A DNA stretch of 33,055 nt from an uncultured Clostridium sp. Lineage in GTDB: Bacteria; Bacillota; Clostridia; Clostridiales; Clostridiaceae. Below the pieces are notes generated by a model. The model saw only the letters and a list, made by a program, of their open reading frames with translations. It did not search any database and was not told the DNA's origin. A program made the position numbers and the translations under genes. The DNA lies in contig URKQ01000038.1 in NCBI GenBank assembly GCA_900548455.1, positions 1 through 33,055 on the forward strand, given 5' to 3'. This document shows, one piece after another, positions 1-9,203 of the stretch (positions are counted from its first letter, which is position 1; every line of letters begins with the position of its first letter).

Positions 1-203
1 CTCAAAGTGAATCTAGTGCTATTAATGCTATTGGAGATTATAAGAACAATTTTAAGGGAAAGTGTAAAGGAAGGCATATAGATTATATATTTGTATCTGA
101 TGAATTTATGATTGAAAAGGCTGAAATAGTAGAATTTAATAAATTAGGCAAATATCCATCAGACCATTATCCTATAATGGGAGAGATAAAATTAAAGAAT
201 TAG
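1..203 (+). CDS. EEP-family phosphodiesterase, C-terminal fragment
   Basis: This is the last 66 codons of a gene that begins outside the window; the frame runs from base 3 to the TAG at 201-203. The fragment carries two signatures of the endonuclease/exonuclease/phosphatase fold: RHIDYIFVSD at about fragment residues 24-33, and the catalytic SDHYPI near the end, where the Asp-His pair contributes to the active site. Family members are Mg-dependent phosphodiesterases acting on nucleic acids, lipids or inositol phosphates. The specific substrate cannot be told from this piece. The next gene starts about 80 bases downstream on the same strand. Confidence 0.75.
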   Translation, partial: QSESSAINAIGDYKNNFKGKCKGRHIDYIFVSDEFMIEKAEIVEFNKLGKYPSDHYPIMGEIKLKN

Positions 204-286
204 CATAAGTGTTTCATTATATAATACGATAATTACGATATATAGAATTAATCTGCCTTATACAAGGAGATTGAAGGAGTGAGAGA

Positions 287-3200
287 ATGGATAAGGTAAC
301 AAAGGATGATTTTTTAGCAATTGAAAAAAATTTATCTAAAGAACTAATAGGACAACAAACTTATATAAAAGATTTATGTAGGTATTATAAAGAAAAGATT
401 GAAGATAATGAAAAGGGAGTTTTATTGCTAATCGGAGAAAGAGGTACCTTTAAAAAGGCAAGTATTAGATTATTATTTGAAAATTTATATAACAATAAAT
501 TGATAGATAAAAATGAGATAGATGAAATTAATTTAGGAAGTTACAATTTTAATTTAGGATTTAATGCTTTTTTAACGGACTTATATGAGAAGTTAAATAA
601 TAGTTCTTCAGTGGTAATTTTTAAAAATGTAGAGAAAGCTCAAGATGAGATTTTAAAGGTTATATCTAATATACACCCTAACTCCTGTTTAATGCTTGAT
701 GAATATTATACTATTAAAAATAAGGTTATAGTAGAAGCTGAAGTAAATGATGAAAAATTCAATAACTTTATTTGTCATAATAAGTTTATAGTATTTGTTT
801 ATAACGATAATGATATGGATAGTTTTTCTTTGGATAATGTTGATAAAGTGCTATATACAAAGTCTTTAACCGAAGAAGAAAAGAATATGGTAATTAGGAA
901 AGAGTTAATTAATCATATATACAAATTACAAGAAAAAGTTGGAGTAGATATTCAATTGGGTTTGAATTTGGAAGATAAAAAAGAGGATAATTTAGGAGTA
1001 TGTTCATTTTTACAAGAAAATTTTAAAGAAAGTAGTAATTTTGGTGTAAGTGATTTTATTTCCTATAAAGTTTATAAGCCATTAATTAATTTGGTAGAAA
1101 AGGAAAATCTTGAAAGCATAGGACAAATCCTATTGTTTGCTAAAGACAATGAACTTTATTGTAAAGCTAATAATGAAATATATAAATTAAGCGATTATGT
1201 CATACCTACATTAGATGAAGCAAGGTATAAATTAGATTCCATTATTGGGATAAGGGAATTAAAAGATTTTATAACTAAGGTGGAGAATAATTATAAAGTT
1301 CAATTAATTAGACAAAAACTTGGACTTAAAACATCTCAAATTTCAATGAATATGATTTTTACTGGTAATGCAGGTACGGGAAAAACCAATGCAGCAAGGG
1401 TAGCTTTTGAATATTTATGTGCTTTGGGAATAATTAAGAAGCATATATTTAGAGAAGTAAGTAAAGCTGATTTTATTCCAGATAACCCTAATGATACTGC
1501 TAAAAAAACTATAGAGGTAATTAATTCTGCAATAGGAGGAGTTTTATTTATTGATGAAGCTTATTCTATTTGTGAAGATGAAGATGATAAGGTGGGTAAG
1601 GAAATTGTTGATGCACTTCTAAAAGGAATAGAAGATAATCGAGATGACCTTATTGTTATTATGGCAGGATATGAAAGAGATATGGAAAAATTCCTCACAA
1701 TTAATCAAGGATTAAAGTCAAGATTTCCAAATATAATTCACTTTCAAGATTATAATCCTGTTGAAATGTACGATATTGCAGTTAATATTGCTAAATCAAA
1801 GGGTTATAGAATTGCTCAAGGTGTAAAGTCAGGTCTTATTGATTTATTTACTCGAAATCAACTTACGGGGAAAAATGATCTAGGTAATGCTAGGTTTGTA
1901 AGAAATATTGTGGAAAATGCAATTATGGATGCTTCAAAGAAGTACATATTAAATGGTGAAAGACAAATTGATTTATTAGATAAAGATAATTTTAATTTTA
2001 AGGTAAGCGCAAAATTTGATTTAGAAGATAAACTAAATAATATAGTAGGCTTAGAAGAAGTAAAAAATTTATTGAGAAATCAGTATAAGCTAATAGTAGC
2101 GCAGGAAAAGAGAAAGTCTGTTGGAGTATATACAAAAATCGAGCAAAACTTAAATATGGTTTTCACGGGAAATCCCGGTACAGGTAAAACTAGTGTGGCT
2201 AGGTTAGTTGCAGAAATGTTAAATAGTATGGGCCTTTTAAAAGTTGGTCAAATGATTGAAACGGATAGATCTAGTTTTGTTTCAGCTATACCAGGGGAAA
2301 CTTTGAAAAAAACAGAAGAAAAATTTAAAGAAGCAATTGGTGGAGTGTTATTTATTGATGAAGCATATACTCTAGCTAATGATTCTTTAGGCATAGAAGC
2401 AATTGAAACCTTACTAAAGCTTATTGAGGATTATTCTGGAGAAGTAGTGGTTATTTTAGCTGGATATGAGGAAGAGATGGAGAATTTCTTTGATGTAAAT
2501 ATTGGTTTAAGATCTCGATTCCCTCTATGGACAAATTTTGCAGACTATAATCCTAAGGAACTTTTAGAGATGGCACTAAGACTCGTGGAATCAAAGGGTT
2601 TTAAATTATCTAAAAGTGGATATGACGCTTTAAGAAAAAGTTTCGTTGACATTTATGAAAATTCTGATGCTCAATCTGGAAATGGAAGAATGGTTAGGAA
2701 TTATGTTGAAAAGTTAATAAGAAATCAAAGTATTAGAATAGCTGAAGATGATATAAGTGAATATGAAATGAATTTAATTACTATAAAGGATGTAGAGAAG
2801 ATAAATGTTGAGGAATATGATAATGATTTTGATTTAGAGAAGCGACTAGAAGTTTTAGTAGGTAGTGATGAATCAAAAGATTTTCTAAGAAATCAATATA
2901 AAATTATTAAGGTTAGAGAAAAAAGAAGAAAACTTGGTCTTAAGAATGATCTTAATAAATATATGAATATAGTGTTTACTGGTGAAAATGGCACAGGGAA
3001 AAAAACAGTTGCTAATATTTATTCAGAAATGCTTTATAGTATGGGGATAGTTAAAGCAAAAAACATCATAGAAGTGGATAAGTATGAATTGATTTCACTT
3101 ATAAATGGTGGAGCTACATTAGAGGATGCTTTGAGTAAGCATCTAGGTAAAGTTATTTTTATAGATAAATTTGATTTAATAATTGAAGAAGATAATTGTA

Positions 3201-3643
3201 ATAAAATAATAACTGAATTAATTAAATTTATAGATAAAAACAGTAATAGATGTATAATTGTGCTATCAGGTGACCTTAAGAGAATGAGAAAACTCATACT
3301 ATTTAATCAAGGATTAGCATATAGACTTCCAACTTGGTTTGAATTTGAAGATTATGACTACAATGGTTTATGTAGTATTGCTTTAAATACCTTAGAGAAA
3401 AAAGGATATAAATTGACTGAGTCTGCAGAAATAACGTTAAGAAAAGCTATAATTGATATGTATGGAAATCCTAATGTTATATTAAAAAATGGACTTATGA
3501 TTAAGCAGTATTTAGATAATCTAATTAGGATTCAAAGTGTAAGAATATGCAGTGAAAATCTAGATAGGATAAGTTTAGTTACAATTAATGAGAAAGATAT
3601 TTTGTTAGCACAAGAGGAATTTTTAAGGAAGAATGTATTATAA
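287..3643 (+). CDS. Large protein with four CbxX/CfqX-type AAA+ modules
   Basis: An 1118-residue soluble protein built from four successive AAA+ modules of the CbxX/CfqX/SpoVK type. Module 1 is degenerate (GERGTFKK at 50-57, no recognisable Walker B acid pair). Module 2 is intact (Walker A GNAGTGKT at 360-367, Walker B acids D423 E424 in LFIDEAY). Module 3 is intact (GNPGTGKT at 628-635, D691 E692). Module 4 is partly decayed: GENGTGKK at 899-906 lacks the terminal Thr/Ser and the Walker B Glu is Lys (D960 K961). Modules 2-4 share a preceding helix with the pattern (R)NQYKxxxxxEKR. The family remodels protein partners, as CbbX does for Rubisco. No partner is visible here and no membrane segment is evident. 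The start is preceded by AAGGAG and GGAGTG. The module assignment is firm; the function is unknown. Confidence 0.85.
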   Translation: MDKVTKDDFLAIEKNLSKELIGQQTYIKDLCRYYKEKIEDNEKGVLLLIGERGTFKKASIRLLFENLYNNKLIDKNEIDEINLGSYNFNLGFNAFLTDLYEKLNNSSSVVIFKNVEKAQDEILKVISNIHPNSCLMLDEYYTIKNKVIVEAEVNDEKFNNFICHNKFIVFVYNDNDMDSFSLDNVDKVLYTKSLTEEEKNMVIRKELINHIYKLQEKVGVDIQLGLNLEDKKEDNLGVCSFLQENFKESSNFGVSDFISYKVYKPLINLVEKENLESIGQILLFAKDNELYCKANNEIYKLSDYVIPTLDEARYKLDSIIGIRELKDFITKVENNYKVQLIRQKLGLKTSQISMNMIFTGNAGTGKTNAARVAFEYLCALGIIKKHIFREVSKADFIPDNPNDTAKKTIEVINSAIGGVLFIDEAYSICEDEDDKVGKEIVDALLKGIEDNRDDLIVIMAGYERDMEKFLTINQGLKSRFPNIIHFQDYNPVEMYDIAVNIAKSKGYRIAQGVKSGLIDLFTRNQLTGKNDLGNARFVRNIVENAIMDASKKYILNGERQIDLLDKDNFNFKVSAKFDLEDKLNNIVGLEEVKNLLRNQYKLIVAQEKRKSVGVYTKIEQNLNMVFTGNPGTGKTSVARLVAEMLNSMGLLKVGQMIETDRSSFVSAIPGETLKKTEEKFKEAIGGVLFIDEAYTLANDSLGIEAIETLLKLIEDYSGEVVVILAGYEEEMENFFDVNIGLRSRFPLWTNFADYNPKELLEMALRLVESKGFKLSKSGYDALRKSFVDIYENSDAQSGNGRMVRNYVEKLIRNQSIRIAEDDISEYEMNLITIKDVEKINVEEYDNDFDLEKRLEVLVGSDESKDFLRNQYKIIKVREKRRKLGLKNDLNKYMNIVFTGENGTGKKTVANIYSEMLYSMGIVKAKNIIEVDKYELISLINGGATLEDALSKHLGKVIFIDKFDLIIEEDNCNKIITELIKFIDKNSNRCIIVLSGDLKRMRKLILFNQGLAYRLPTWFEFEDYDYNGLCSIALNTLEKKGYKLTESAEITLRKAIIDMYGNPNVILKNGLMIKQYLDNLIRIQSVRICSENLDRISLVTINEKDILLAQEEFLRKNVL

Positions 3644-3741
3644 ACAGAAGCCTTAAATTTATGTAAAAGTTAATTGTAACATATATATTTTTGGATAGAT
3701 GCACATAGAAAATATATAGAGGTACTTTTCAGAAAGTAGAA

Positions 3742-3777
3742 AAGGGTATAGCTTAGATACTTATAAGCTATACCCTT
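3742..3777. terminator. Bidirectional terminator hairpin between convergent genes
   Basis: A perfect 14-bp stem (3742-3755 with 3764-3777, 8-base loop) lies between the ends of the AAA+ gene and the convergent chemoreceptor gene. The minus strand continues into a short T-run after the stem and the plus strand continues TATTATTT, so it could serve both transcripts. Confidence 0.75.
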
Positions 3778-3817
3778 ATTATTTAGCACAGTTTATCACT
3801 GCTTTTTATCATAGAGC

Positions 3818-5530
3818 CTATATTTTAAATTTTTGAACCATTTCATTAAGGTTTTGAGCAAGGAGGGCTTGGCTCTCTGCTGTGTGAGAAACTTGTTCTA
3901 TAGCTCTTGAATTTTCATTAATACTATTTTTAATTTCATCAGCTTGTTCAGTAGATTTTTGAGCTGTTTCTGCCATATTACCTACAGCTTCATTTATTTG
4001 ACCGACAGTAGCCATCACTTCTTCTGCCATAGAAGCAAATTCTTCACTCATCTCATTTAAAAATTTAGAATCATTATAGTATTCAATACCTGTTTGACCA
4101 TATGCGTCTAATTGAGTGTTTACATCATCATTTATAAATTGAAGTAAATCACTTCCAGTATCTATACTGTATTTAAAGATTTTGTGTATTTCATCAATGG
4201 TGTCTTTAATTTGATTTACTGCTGTAGAGGACTGTTCGGCAAGTTTTCTAACTTCTTCAGCTACAACTGCAAAGCCTTTACCGTGTTCTCCAGCTCTGGC
4301 AGCTTCAATGGCTGCATTTAGTGCAAGTAAGTTAGTTTGAGAAGCAATGCTTCCAATAATATCTGTCATTACACTAATATTGTCTACTATTTTTGCTTGT
4401 TCTATAACTTTTTGCATGTTGGATTTTTTGCTGTTATAGATGGACTTTGTATCATCTATAGCTATTTGAGTTTGCTCTTTTACTTTTAAGGCCTTATTTT
4501 TTGAGTTATTTGATGTGGTACTGCCTTCCATGGCCTTTTCAGCAAGAGTATTTATACTGGAATCTACTTCATGAATAGAAGCGCTTATTTCCTCTGTAGC
4601 AGCGCTAGATTCTTGCATGTCATAGACGATAGTATTTACAGATTCATCTATAAGTGCAGTTTTTGAAGATAGTTCTTCCACAGTAGCAGATAATTCTTCG
4701 CTAGAAGCACTTATTTCTTCACAGCTTTCCATTATATGTTTTACTAGTATACTTACGTTTTCTTGAGCTGAATTTAATGCAATACCGGTTTGCCCAAATT
4801 CATCTGTTCTCGTTATTGTAATTGGCGTTGAGAAATCACATTCTGATAATCTTTCAGCTAAATCTTTTATTTTTTTTAGTGGGACAGTAATATCTTTAGA
4901 TATTAACAAACAAATTAAAATAGAGCTGACAATTGAAATAACAACAATTATTGTCATTAATATAATTGTTCTGTTATACGTAGAGTCTATTTTTTCATTG
5001 GCTAAACTTGCTGATTCTAAGTTTAAGTCTACAACTTTGTTAATATCTTCAATTCGAGTATTTCTAACATCTACTAATTCCTTATATAAAGAACTAGCCT
5101 CGGAAGAGTTATTGTTGTTAATAGCGTCAAACATTTTATCTCGTACTTCTCTGTATTTTTCTGTACTAGCTTTGTAACTATTCCAGATATCGAGTTCTTC
5201 TTGTGATGAAATTAAAGATTCATATTGAGTAGCAAAATTATTACTCAATTTTCCTTTTTCTGCAATGCTTTCTTGAGCAGCTTTTTTAGCTTCAAAATCA
5301 TCAATTTTAAGAATTGTTAGGAGTTCTCCTTCAACAGATTCAACTATACTTTTAATTGATAGAAGATTAGTTACGCTTTGAAGATTAACGTTGTATAGTT
5401 GATCTGATTGTCCGTTGGAGGTTTTAAGTGCAATGCCTCCAAAGGCACCAATAACACTTATAAATATAGTTAAGAGTAAAAATGAAATAACTAATTTAAA
5501 TTTTACTTTCATATTGCGAAATACTTTCAT
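3818..5530 (-). CDS. Methyl-accepting chemotaxis protein
   Basis: A 570-residue chemoreceptor. Residues 11-33 form the first membrane helix. Residues 34-186 are a helical extracytoplasmic sensor resembling the four-helix-bundle MCP type. Residues 187-210 form the second membrane helix, and a HAMP domain follows at about 211-264. The rest is the cytoplasmic signalling hairpin, whose conserved tip lies at about 391-430 (GSIASQTNLLALNAAIEAAR, then GKGFAVVAEEVRKLAEQ). It would sense an external ligand and control CheA/CheW. There is no CheR-tethering pentapeptide; the chain ends in QKFKI. No other chemotaxis gene is near, so it is an orphan receptor in this window. The ligand is unknown. AAGGAAGTG precedes the ATG. 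Confidence 0.93.
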   Translation of the reverse strand: MKVFRNMKVKFKLVISFLLLTIFISVIGAFGGIALKTSNGQSDQLYNVNLQSVTNLLSIKSIVESVEGELLTILKIDDFEAKKAAQESIAEKGKLSNNFATQYESLISSQEELDIWNSYKASTEKYREVRDKMFDAINNNNSSEASSLYKELVDVRNTRIEDINKVVDLNLESASLANEKIDSTYNRTIILMTIIVVISIVSSILICLLISKDITVPLKKIKDLAERLSECDFSTPITITRTDEFGQTGIALNSAQENVSILVKHIMESCEEISASSEELSATVEELSSKTALIDESVNTIVYDMQESSAATEEISASIHEVDSSINTLAEKAMEGSTTSNNSKNKALKVKEQTQIAIDDTKSIYNSKKSNMQKVIEQAKIVDNISVMTDIIGSIASQTNLLALNAAIEAARAGEHGKGFAVVAEEVRKLAEQSSTAVNQIKDTIDEIHKIFKYSIDTGSDLLQFINDDVNTQLDAYGQTGIEYYNDSKFLNEMSEEFASMAEEVMATVGQINEAVGNMAETAQKSTEQADEIKNSINENSRAIEQVSHTAESQALLAQNLNEMVQKFKI

Positions 5531-5568
5531 AGTATCACTTCCTTTGTAATTTTTAATAATGATTTATC

Positions 5569-5596
5569 ACTATACCGTATTATCGTAACAGAGCAA
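5569..5596 (-). promoter_or_regulatory. Candidate promoter of the chemoreceptor gene
   Basis: On the minus strand TTGCTC and TATAGT are separated by 16 bases, about 40 bases upstream of the start codon. This is a modest sigma-A-like match; no sigma-28-type flagellar promoter was seen. Confidence 0.4.
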
Positions 5597-5722
5597 AAAA
5601 ATATTTATATTATTGCTAGGTTTCTTAGATATTGGAAAAATATAAGCGTTAATATTCTTAAACTTTGATGAAAATAAAATTAACATAATTCATAAGTCAA
5701 ATATTAGAAAAATTATAGAATT

Positions 5723-5750
5723 TTGACTTGAGAATAATTAGAGGTATAAT
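5723..5750 (+). promoter_or_regulatory. Sigma-A-type promoter of the PII-like/antiporter operon
   Basis: TTGACT (5723-5728) and a perfect TATAAT (5745-5750) are separated by 16 bases and lie about 40 bases upstream of the PII-like start codon. Confidence 0.7.
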
Positions 5751-5790
5751 TATATTGGAGCTAATATATGGAAAGAAAGGATGAAATATC

Positions 5791-6129
5791 ATGGAGTTGT
5801 TAGTTTTTGTTATAAACGATACAAGAGAACTAGAGGATATTATGATTGAATTTACTAATGTAGGGATTAGCGGTTCTACCATAATAGATTCAGTAGGAAT
5901 GGCTAATGTATTAAGTACATGTGAAGAAGCAAGCATGTTTTCTTCATTACAATTATTATTAAACAAGGGGCAAACCCCTAAAAAAACTGTTCTTACAGTA
6001 TTAGCAAAAGAACAAGTTGATAAAGCTATAGAAGTGATAAATAAGGTTACTGGAGGATTGGATCCTGCAGGAAAAGGAATTGCTTTTACAATACCAGTAG
6101 GAAGAGTCATTGGAGGTAGCTTTAACTAG
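5791..6129 (+). CDS. PII-like signalling protein paired with an antiporter
   Basis: A 112-residue protein, the size of a PII subunit. It opens with a beta-strand pattern (ELLVFVIND) followed by a helix, as in the ferredoxin-like PII core. It closes with GKGIAFTIPVGRVIG, which resembles the strand and turn at the PII C-terminus. No uridylylation motif on a classical T-loop is recognisable, so it fits the broad PII-like group better than GlnB/GlnK. PII-like trimers commonly bind adenine nucleotides and regulate a transporter encoded next to them. Here the antiporter begins 22 bases after the stop, under the same promoter, so regulation of that antiporter is the natural inference. The fold call is from pattern only. 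Confidence 0.65.
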   Translation: MELLVFVINDTRELEDIMIEFTNVGISGSTIIDSVGMANVLSTCEEASMFSSLQLLLNKGQTPKKTVLTVLAKEQVDKAIEVINKVTGGLDPAGKGIAFTIPVGRVIGGSFN

Positions 6130-6151
6130 GATTTAGGAAGGACTTGATAAA

Positions 6152-7321
6152 ATGAATTGGTTATATATATTAGGAGTAGTTCTCCTTGCAGGAATAATCT
6201 TTGGCGTTTTAGTAGGATATTTAAAATTGCCAAAAGTTACAGGATATCTACTAGCAGGAATAGTAATAGGTCCCTTTTGTCTAAAACTAATACCACAGGG
6301 AGCTATTGGTAATCTGTCAGTAATTTCTGAAGTAGCATTAGGTTTTATAGCGTACAGCATAGGAAGTTCACTTAATTTTAAAGACTTAAAAAAGATTGGT
6401 TCAGGAATTATAATAATTGCTTTATTTGAGGCATTGATGGCTGTTGTAGTTGTTACATTAGTAATGGTATTTATATTTAAGCAACCAATGGCATTTAGCT
6501 TAGCTATTGGAGCCATTGCATCAGCTACTGCACCGGCTGCGACTATAATGGTTTTAAAACAATATAATGCTAGGGGACCACTTGTGGATACATTAATACC
6601 AGTAGTAGCAATTGATGATGCCATTGCCGTTATAGCATTTGGAATATCCTTAGCTATTGCAGAAATGTTAACAAAGGGAACTGAAGCTTTAACATTCATG
6701 TCAATAGCAAGCCCGTTTATAGAAATTATAGGATCACTTGTTTTAGGTGTAATTTTTGGAACTATTTTAGTTTTTGCAAATAGAGGTGCTAAGAGTAAGG
6801 AAATGACCATGGGACTTGCAATAGGCGTCATATTGTTAGCGTCAGGAGTAGCTACACACTTGCATGTTTCAGGATTATTAACTTGTATGGTTGTAGGTAG
6901 TACTGTAAGTAATCTTACAGCAGGTAAGAGTAAGTTGCTTACTGTTCTTGATAGTTTTACAAATCCTATATTTGTAGCATTTTTTACCATTTCAGGGTTA
7001 GGTTTAGATTTATCTGTTCTTAAGACTGTAGGAGTAATAGGAGTAGGATATATTTTTGCTAGAGTTATAGGGAAAGTTTTAGGAGCATACTTAGGATGTA
7101 AGATTGCAAAATCAGAACCAATTGTCCAGAAATATCTAGGATTTACTTTAGTACCTCAAGCAGGTGTTGCTATTGGGCTAGCATTACTAGTAGAAAATGC
7201 GTTGCCTGCTTATGGAACACAAATTAGAACTATTATATTAGCAGGTACGGTAATATATGAATTAATTGGACCACTTTGTACTAAATTTGCAATTTTTAAA
7301 GCTGGAGAAGCTCACGTATAA
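6152..7321 (+). CDS. CPA2-family cation:proton antiporter
   Basis: A 389-residue, almost wholly hydrophobic protein with about 11-13 membrane helices. It has the Na+/H+ exchanger fold of the KefB/GerN/NapA branch (CPA2). The ion-binding pair is visible as D155 D156 in VVAIDDAIAVIAFG; two adjacent Asp residues in this helix usually mark electrogenic exchange. There is no C-terminal RCK/TrkA-N domain, unlike KefC. Regulation by the upstream PII-like protein could fill that role (inference). The ion, Na+ or K+, cannot be decided. A strong terminator about 95 bases after the stop closes the two-gene operon. Confidence 0.9.
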   Translation: MNWLYILGVVLLAGIIFGVLVGYLKLPKVTGYLLAGIVIGPFCLKLIPQGAIGNLSVISEVALGFIAYSIGSSLNFKDLKKIGSGIIIIALFEALMAVVVVTLVMVFIFKQPMAFSLAIGAIASATAPAATIMVLKQYNARGPLVDTLIPVVAIDDAIAVIAFGISLAIAEMLTKGTEALTFMSIASPFIEIIGSLVLGVIFGTILVFANRGAKSKEMTMGLAIGVILLASGVATHLHVSGLLTCMVVGSTVSNLTAGKSKLLTVLDSFTNPIFVAFFTISGLGLDLSVLKTVGVIGVGYIFARVIGKVLGAYLGCKIAKSEPIVQKYLGFTLVPQAGVAIGLALLVENALPAYGTQIRTIILAGTVIYELIGPLCTKFAIFKAGEAHV

Positions 7322-7415
7322 ATTCTTATAGAATAACTTAGCTATTATAATGTTGTATATTTAGTAGTGTCAAAGGTTACATAGAATTACAACAACATAA
7401 AGTGCTACTAAAGAT

Positions 7416-7462
7416 AGAGACTGTTGCATTAGATAATTAGTGCAATAGTCTCTTTTGTTTTG
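7416..7462 (+). terminator. Intrinsic terminator after the antiporter gene
   Basis: A 16-bp stem with small internal mismatches (7416-7431 with 7438-7453, 6-base loop) is followed by TTTGTTTTG. Confidence 0.85.
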
Positions 7463-7501
7463 TAAAATACTTTACAACATAAATTATAAGTGGTAAATTA
7501 T

Positions 7502-7522
7502 ATACATAGATTTACTATGCAT
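7502..7522. promoter_or_regulatory. Candidate PadR operator
   Basis: An imperfect palindrome, ATACATAG-ATTTA-CTATGCAT (7 of 8 arm positions complementary), lies 26 bases upstream of the padR-like start codon. PadR-family proteins usually repress their own operon by binding short dyads overlapping the promoter. Position and symmetry fit autoregulation; binding is inferred. Confidence 0.45.
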
Positions 7523-7548
7523 AGATTATAAAGGTAAGGTGAAAAGTA

Positions 7549-7893
7549 ATGAAAATAAATAAAGAGCTAATAAAAGGGAGTACAACCATACTTATATTAA
7601 GTCTTCTTAGTCGCAAAGAGATGTATGGATATGAGATGATCAAGGAGATGGAAATAAAATCAAAGGGAGTTTTTCAATTTAAAGAAGGAACTTTATATCC
7701 AATATTACATGGATTAGAAAATGAGAATTATATTGAATCATATTGGGATGAAGGAGAAGGAAGGAGAAAGAGAAAGTATTATAGAATAACTGATGAGGGA
7801 CGAGATATTTTAAAGGAGAAGGAAGAAGAGTGGAAATTGTTTAGTACTACTGTTGATAAAGTATTAGGAGGCGAAAATTTATGTTCACAGTAG
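7549..7893 (+). CDS. PadR-family transcriptional regulator
   Basis: A 114-residue winged-helix regulator. The family signature is clear: MYGYEMIKEME at about 25-35, the recognition region GTLYPILHGLE at about 47-57, the wing around GEGRRKRKYYRITDEG, and a C-terminal dimerisation helix. It overlaps the next gene by 13 bases, implying translational coupling. PadR regulators in Firmicutes often sit directly before a membrane protein carrying a short N-terminal prefix domain, as here. It probably represses its own operon until a cell-envelope signal or small ligand is present; the ligand is not known. Confidence 0.93.
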   Translation: MKINKELIKGSTTILILSLLSRKEMYGYEMIKEMEIKSKGVFQFKEGTLYPILHGLENENYIESYWDEGEGRRKRKYYRITDEGRDILKEKEEEWKLFSTTVDKVLGGENLCSQ

Positions 7894-9191
7894 ATAATAG
7901 TCAAGTTGAAAAATATATTGATGAGGTATGTTCATTAGTTAAAAATAAAAAGGTACATGAAAGTATACGAATTGAATTAAGAGGACATATAGAAGATCTT
8001 ATCAGTGATTATATTGATATTGGAATTGATGAAGCAGAAGCTATAAAAAAGGCAGTTGCACAAATGGGGTCTGCAGAAATTGTGGGTCATGATTTAAATA
8101 AAGTTCATAAAGCAAGACCAGATTGGATGCTTATAAGTATAAGTTCAATTTTTCTATTGATTGGTATTTTAACTATGTCACATATAAGTAAAAATGGTTT
8201 GGTGTTAAAATATGGATATGACAATATTCTAAGTAGGACTATTGTATATGGGGTAAGTGGAGTTGTTATTACCTTTATATTACTTAAATTTCATTATGTG
8301 AACTTAAAAAAATACTCAAGATATATCTATGGTGGAAGTATAGCTCTATTGATACTTACAACATACGGTGGGGTACCAGTATTTGGTAGGTCTTATTTGT
8401 ATGTTGGAGGAATAGCTATTGATAGCTTTACAATAGGAGCGTTTTTCTTGATAATATGTCTTGCAGGAATGTTTGATAATTGGGATTGGAGCAGTTTAAG
8501 AGGAATAGTAGTAGGATTTATAGTAGCATTTTTACCAACATTATTTTTTATTTTAGGTAACTCAGCATCTATTATTATTATTTATTTTATAGCAATTATT
8601 TCATTAATGATTGTTTCAGGATTAAGAATAAAATATATAATGGTATCTTTAGGAGGAATAGCAACCTTATTATTAGGGTTTTTGTTATCAGCTCCATACA
8701 GAATGGAAAGATTTATAGCCATAATTAATCCACGAAGTTCCAATCTTCAATATTTATATAATAGTATTCATTCGTTAATATCTTCTGCAGGATTTTTAGG
8801 CAAAGGGCAAAAGATTACTTCTGCAATGCTACCTGAGGCTCATACTGATTTTGTTTTAACATATATAATTTATGCATTTGGCTGGATAGCAGGTATTATT
8901 TTAATTTCTTTAGTTATAGCTTTTATAGTTAGAATAGGATTTGTAGCCAAAGGCACAAAAGATAGATATGGTAAGTTGTTAGTAAGTGGAATTTTTGCAA
9001 TGTTCACAGTACAATTTATTTTAAGCATATCTACATCTTTAGCTATTACGTTGTATCCAGTAGTGAACATGCCCTTTATAAGTTATGGTGGAACTAATCT
9101 TATTATAAATATATTATCAGTAGGTATAGTGTCAAATGTATATAAATGGAGAAATACTCCACTTATAAAAGAGGTTAAATGTAAAGTTTAA
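7881..9191 (+). CDS. SEDS (FtsW/RodA/SpoVE-type) protein with PadR-linked prefix domain
   Basis: A 436-residue membrane protein. Residues 1 to about 75 form a soluble helical prefix domain (RIELRGHIEDLI, then EAEAIKKAVAQMGSAE) of the kind found on membrane proteins downstream of PadR regulators. The rest has about ten membrane helices of the SEDS family. SEDS signatures are PEAHTDF at 318-324 and PFISYGG at about 398-404. The Asp of PEAHTDF (D323) corresponds to the Asp that SEDS peptidoglycan glycosyltransferases need. It may therefore polymerise lipid II, but no partner class-B penicillin-binding protein is adjacent. It is likely an accessory, regulated SEDS protein rather than the housekeeping FtsW or RodA. 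The VanZ-like gene follows after 12 bases. Confidence 0.88.
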   Translation: MFTVDNSQVEKYIDEVCSLVKNKKVHESIRIELRGHIEDLISDYIDIGIDEAEAIKKAVAQMGSAEIVGHDLNKVHKARPDWMLISISSIFLLIGILTMSHISKNGLVLKYGYDNILSRTIVYGVSGVVITFILLKFHYVNLKKYSRYIYGGSIALLILTTYGGVPVFGRSYLYVGGIAIDSFTIGAFFLIICLAGMFDNWDWSSLRGIVVGFIVAFLPTLFFILGNSASIIIIYFIAIISLMIVSGLRIKYIMVSLGGIATLLLGFLLSAPYRMERFIAIINPRSSNLQYLYNSIHSLISSAGFLGKGQKITSAMLPEAHTDFVLTYIIYAFGWIAGIILISLVIAFIVRIGFVAKGTKDRYGKLLVSGIFAMFTVQFILSISTSLAITLYPVVNMPFISYGGTNLIINILSVGIVSNVYKWRNTPLIKEVKCKV

Positions 9192-9203
9192 AGGGGTAGT
9201 GTC

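Noticed and set aside
6133..6990. Long minus-strand open frame opposite the antiporter gene
   Set aside because: It mirrors a hydrophobic, low-stop-codon gene on the plus strand, has no recognisable motif and no ribosome site.
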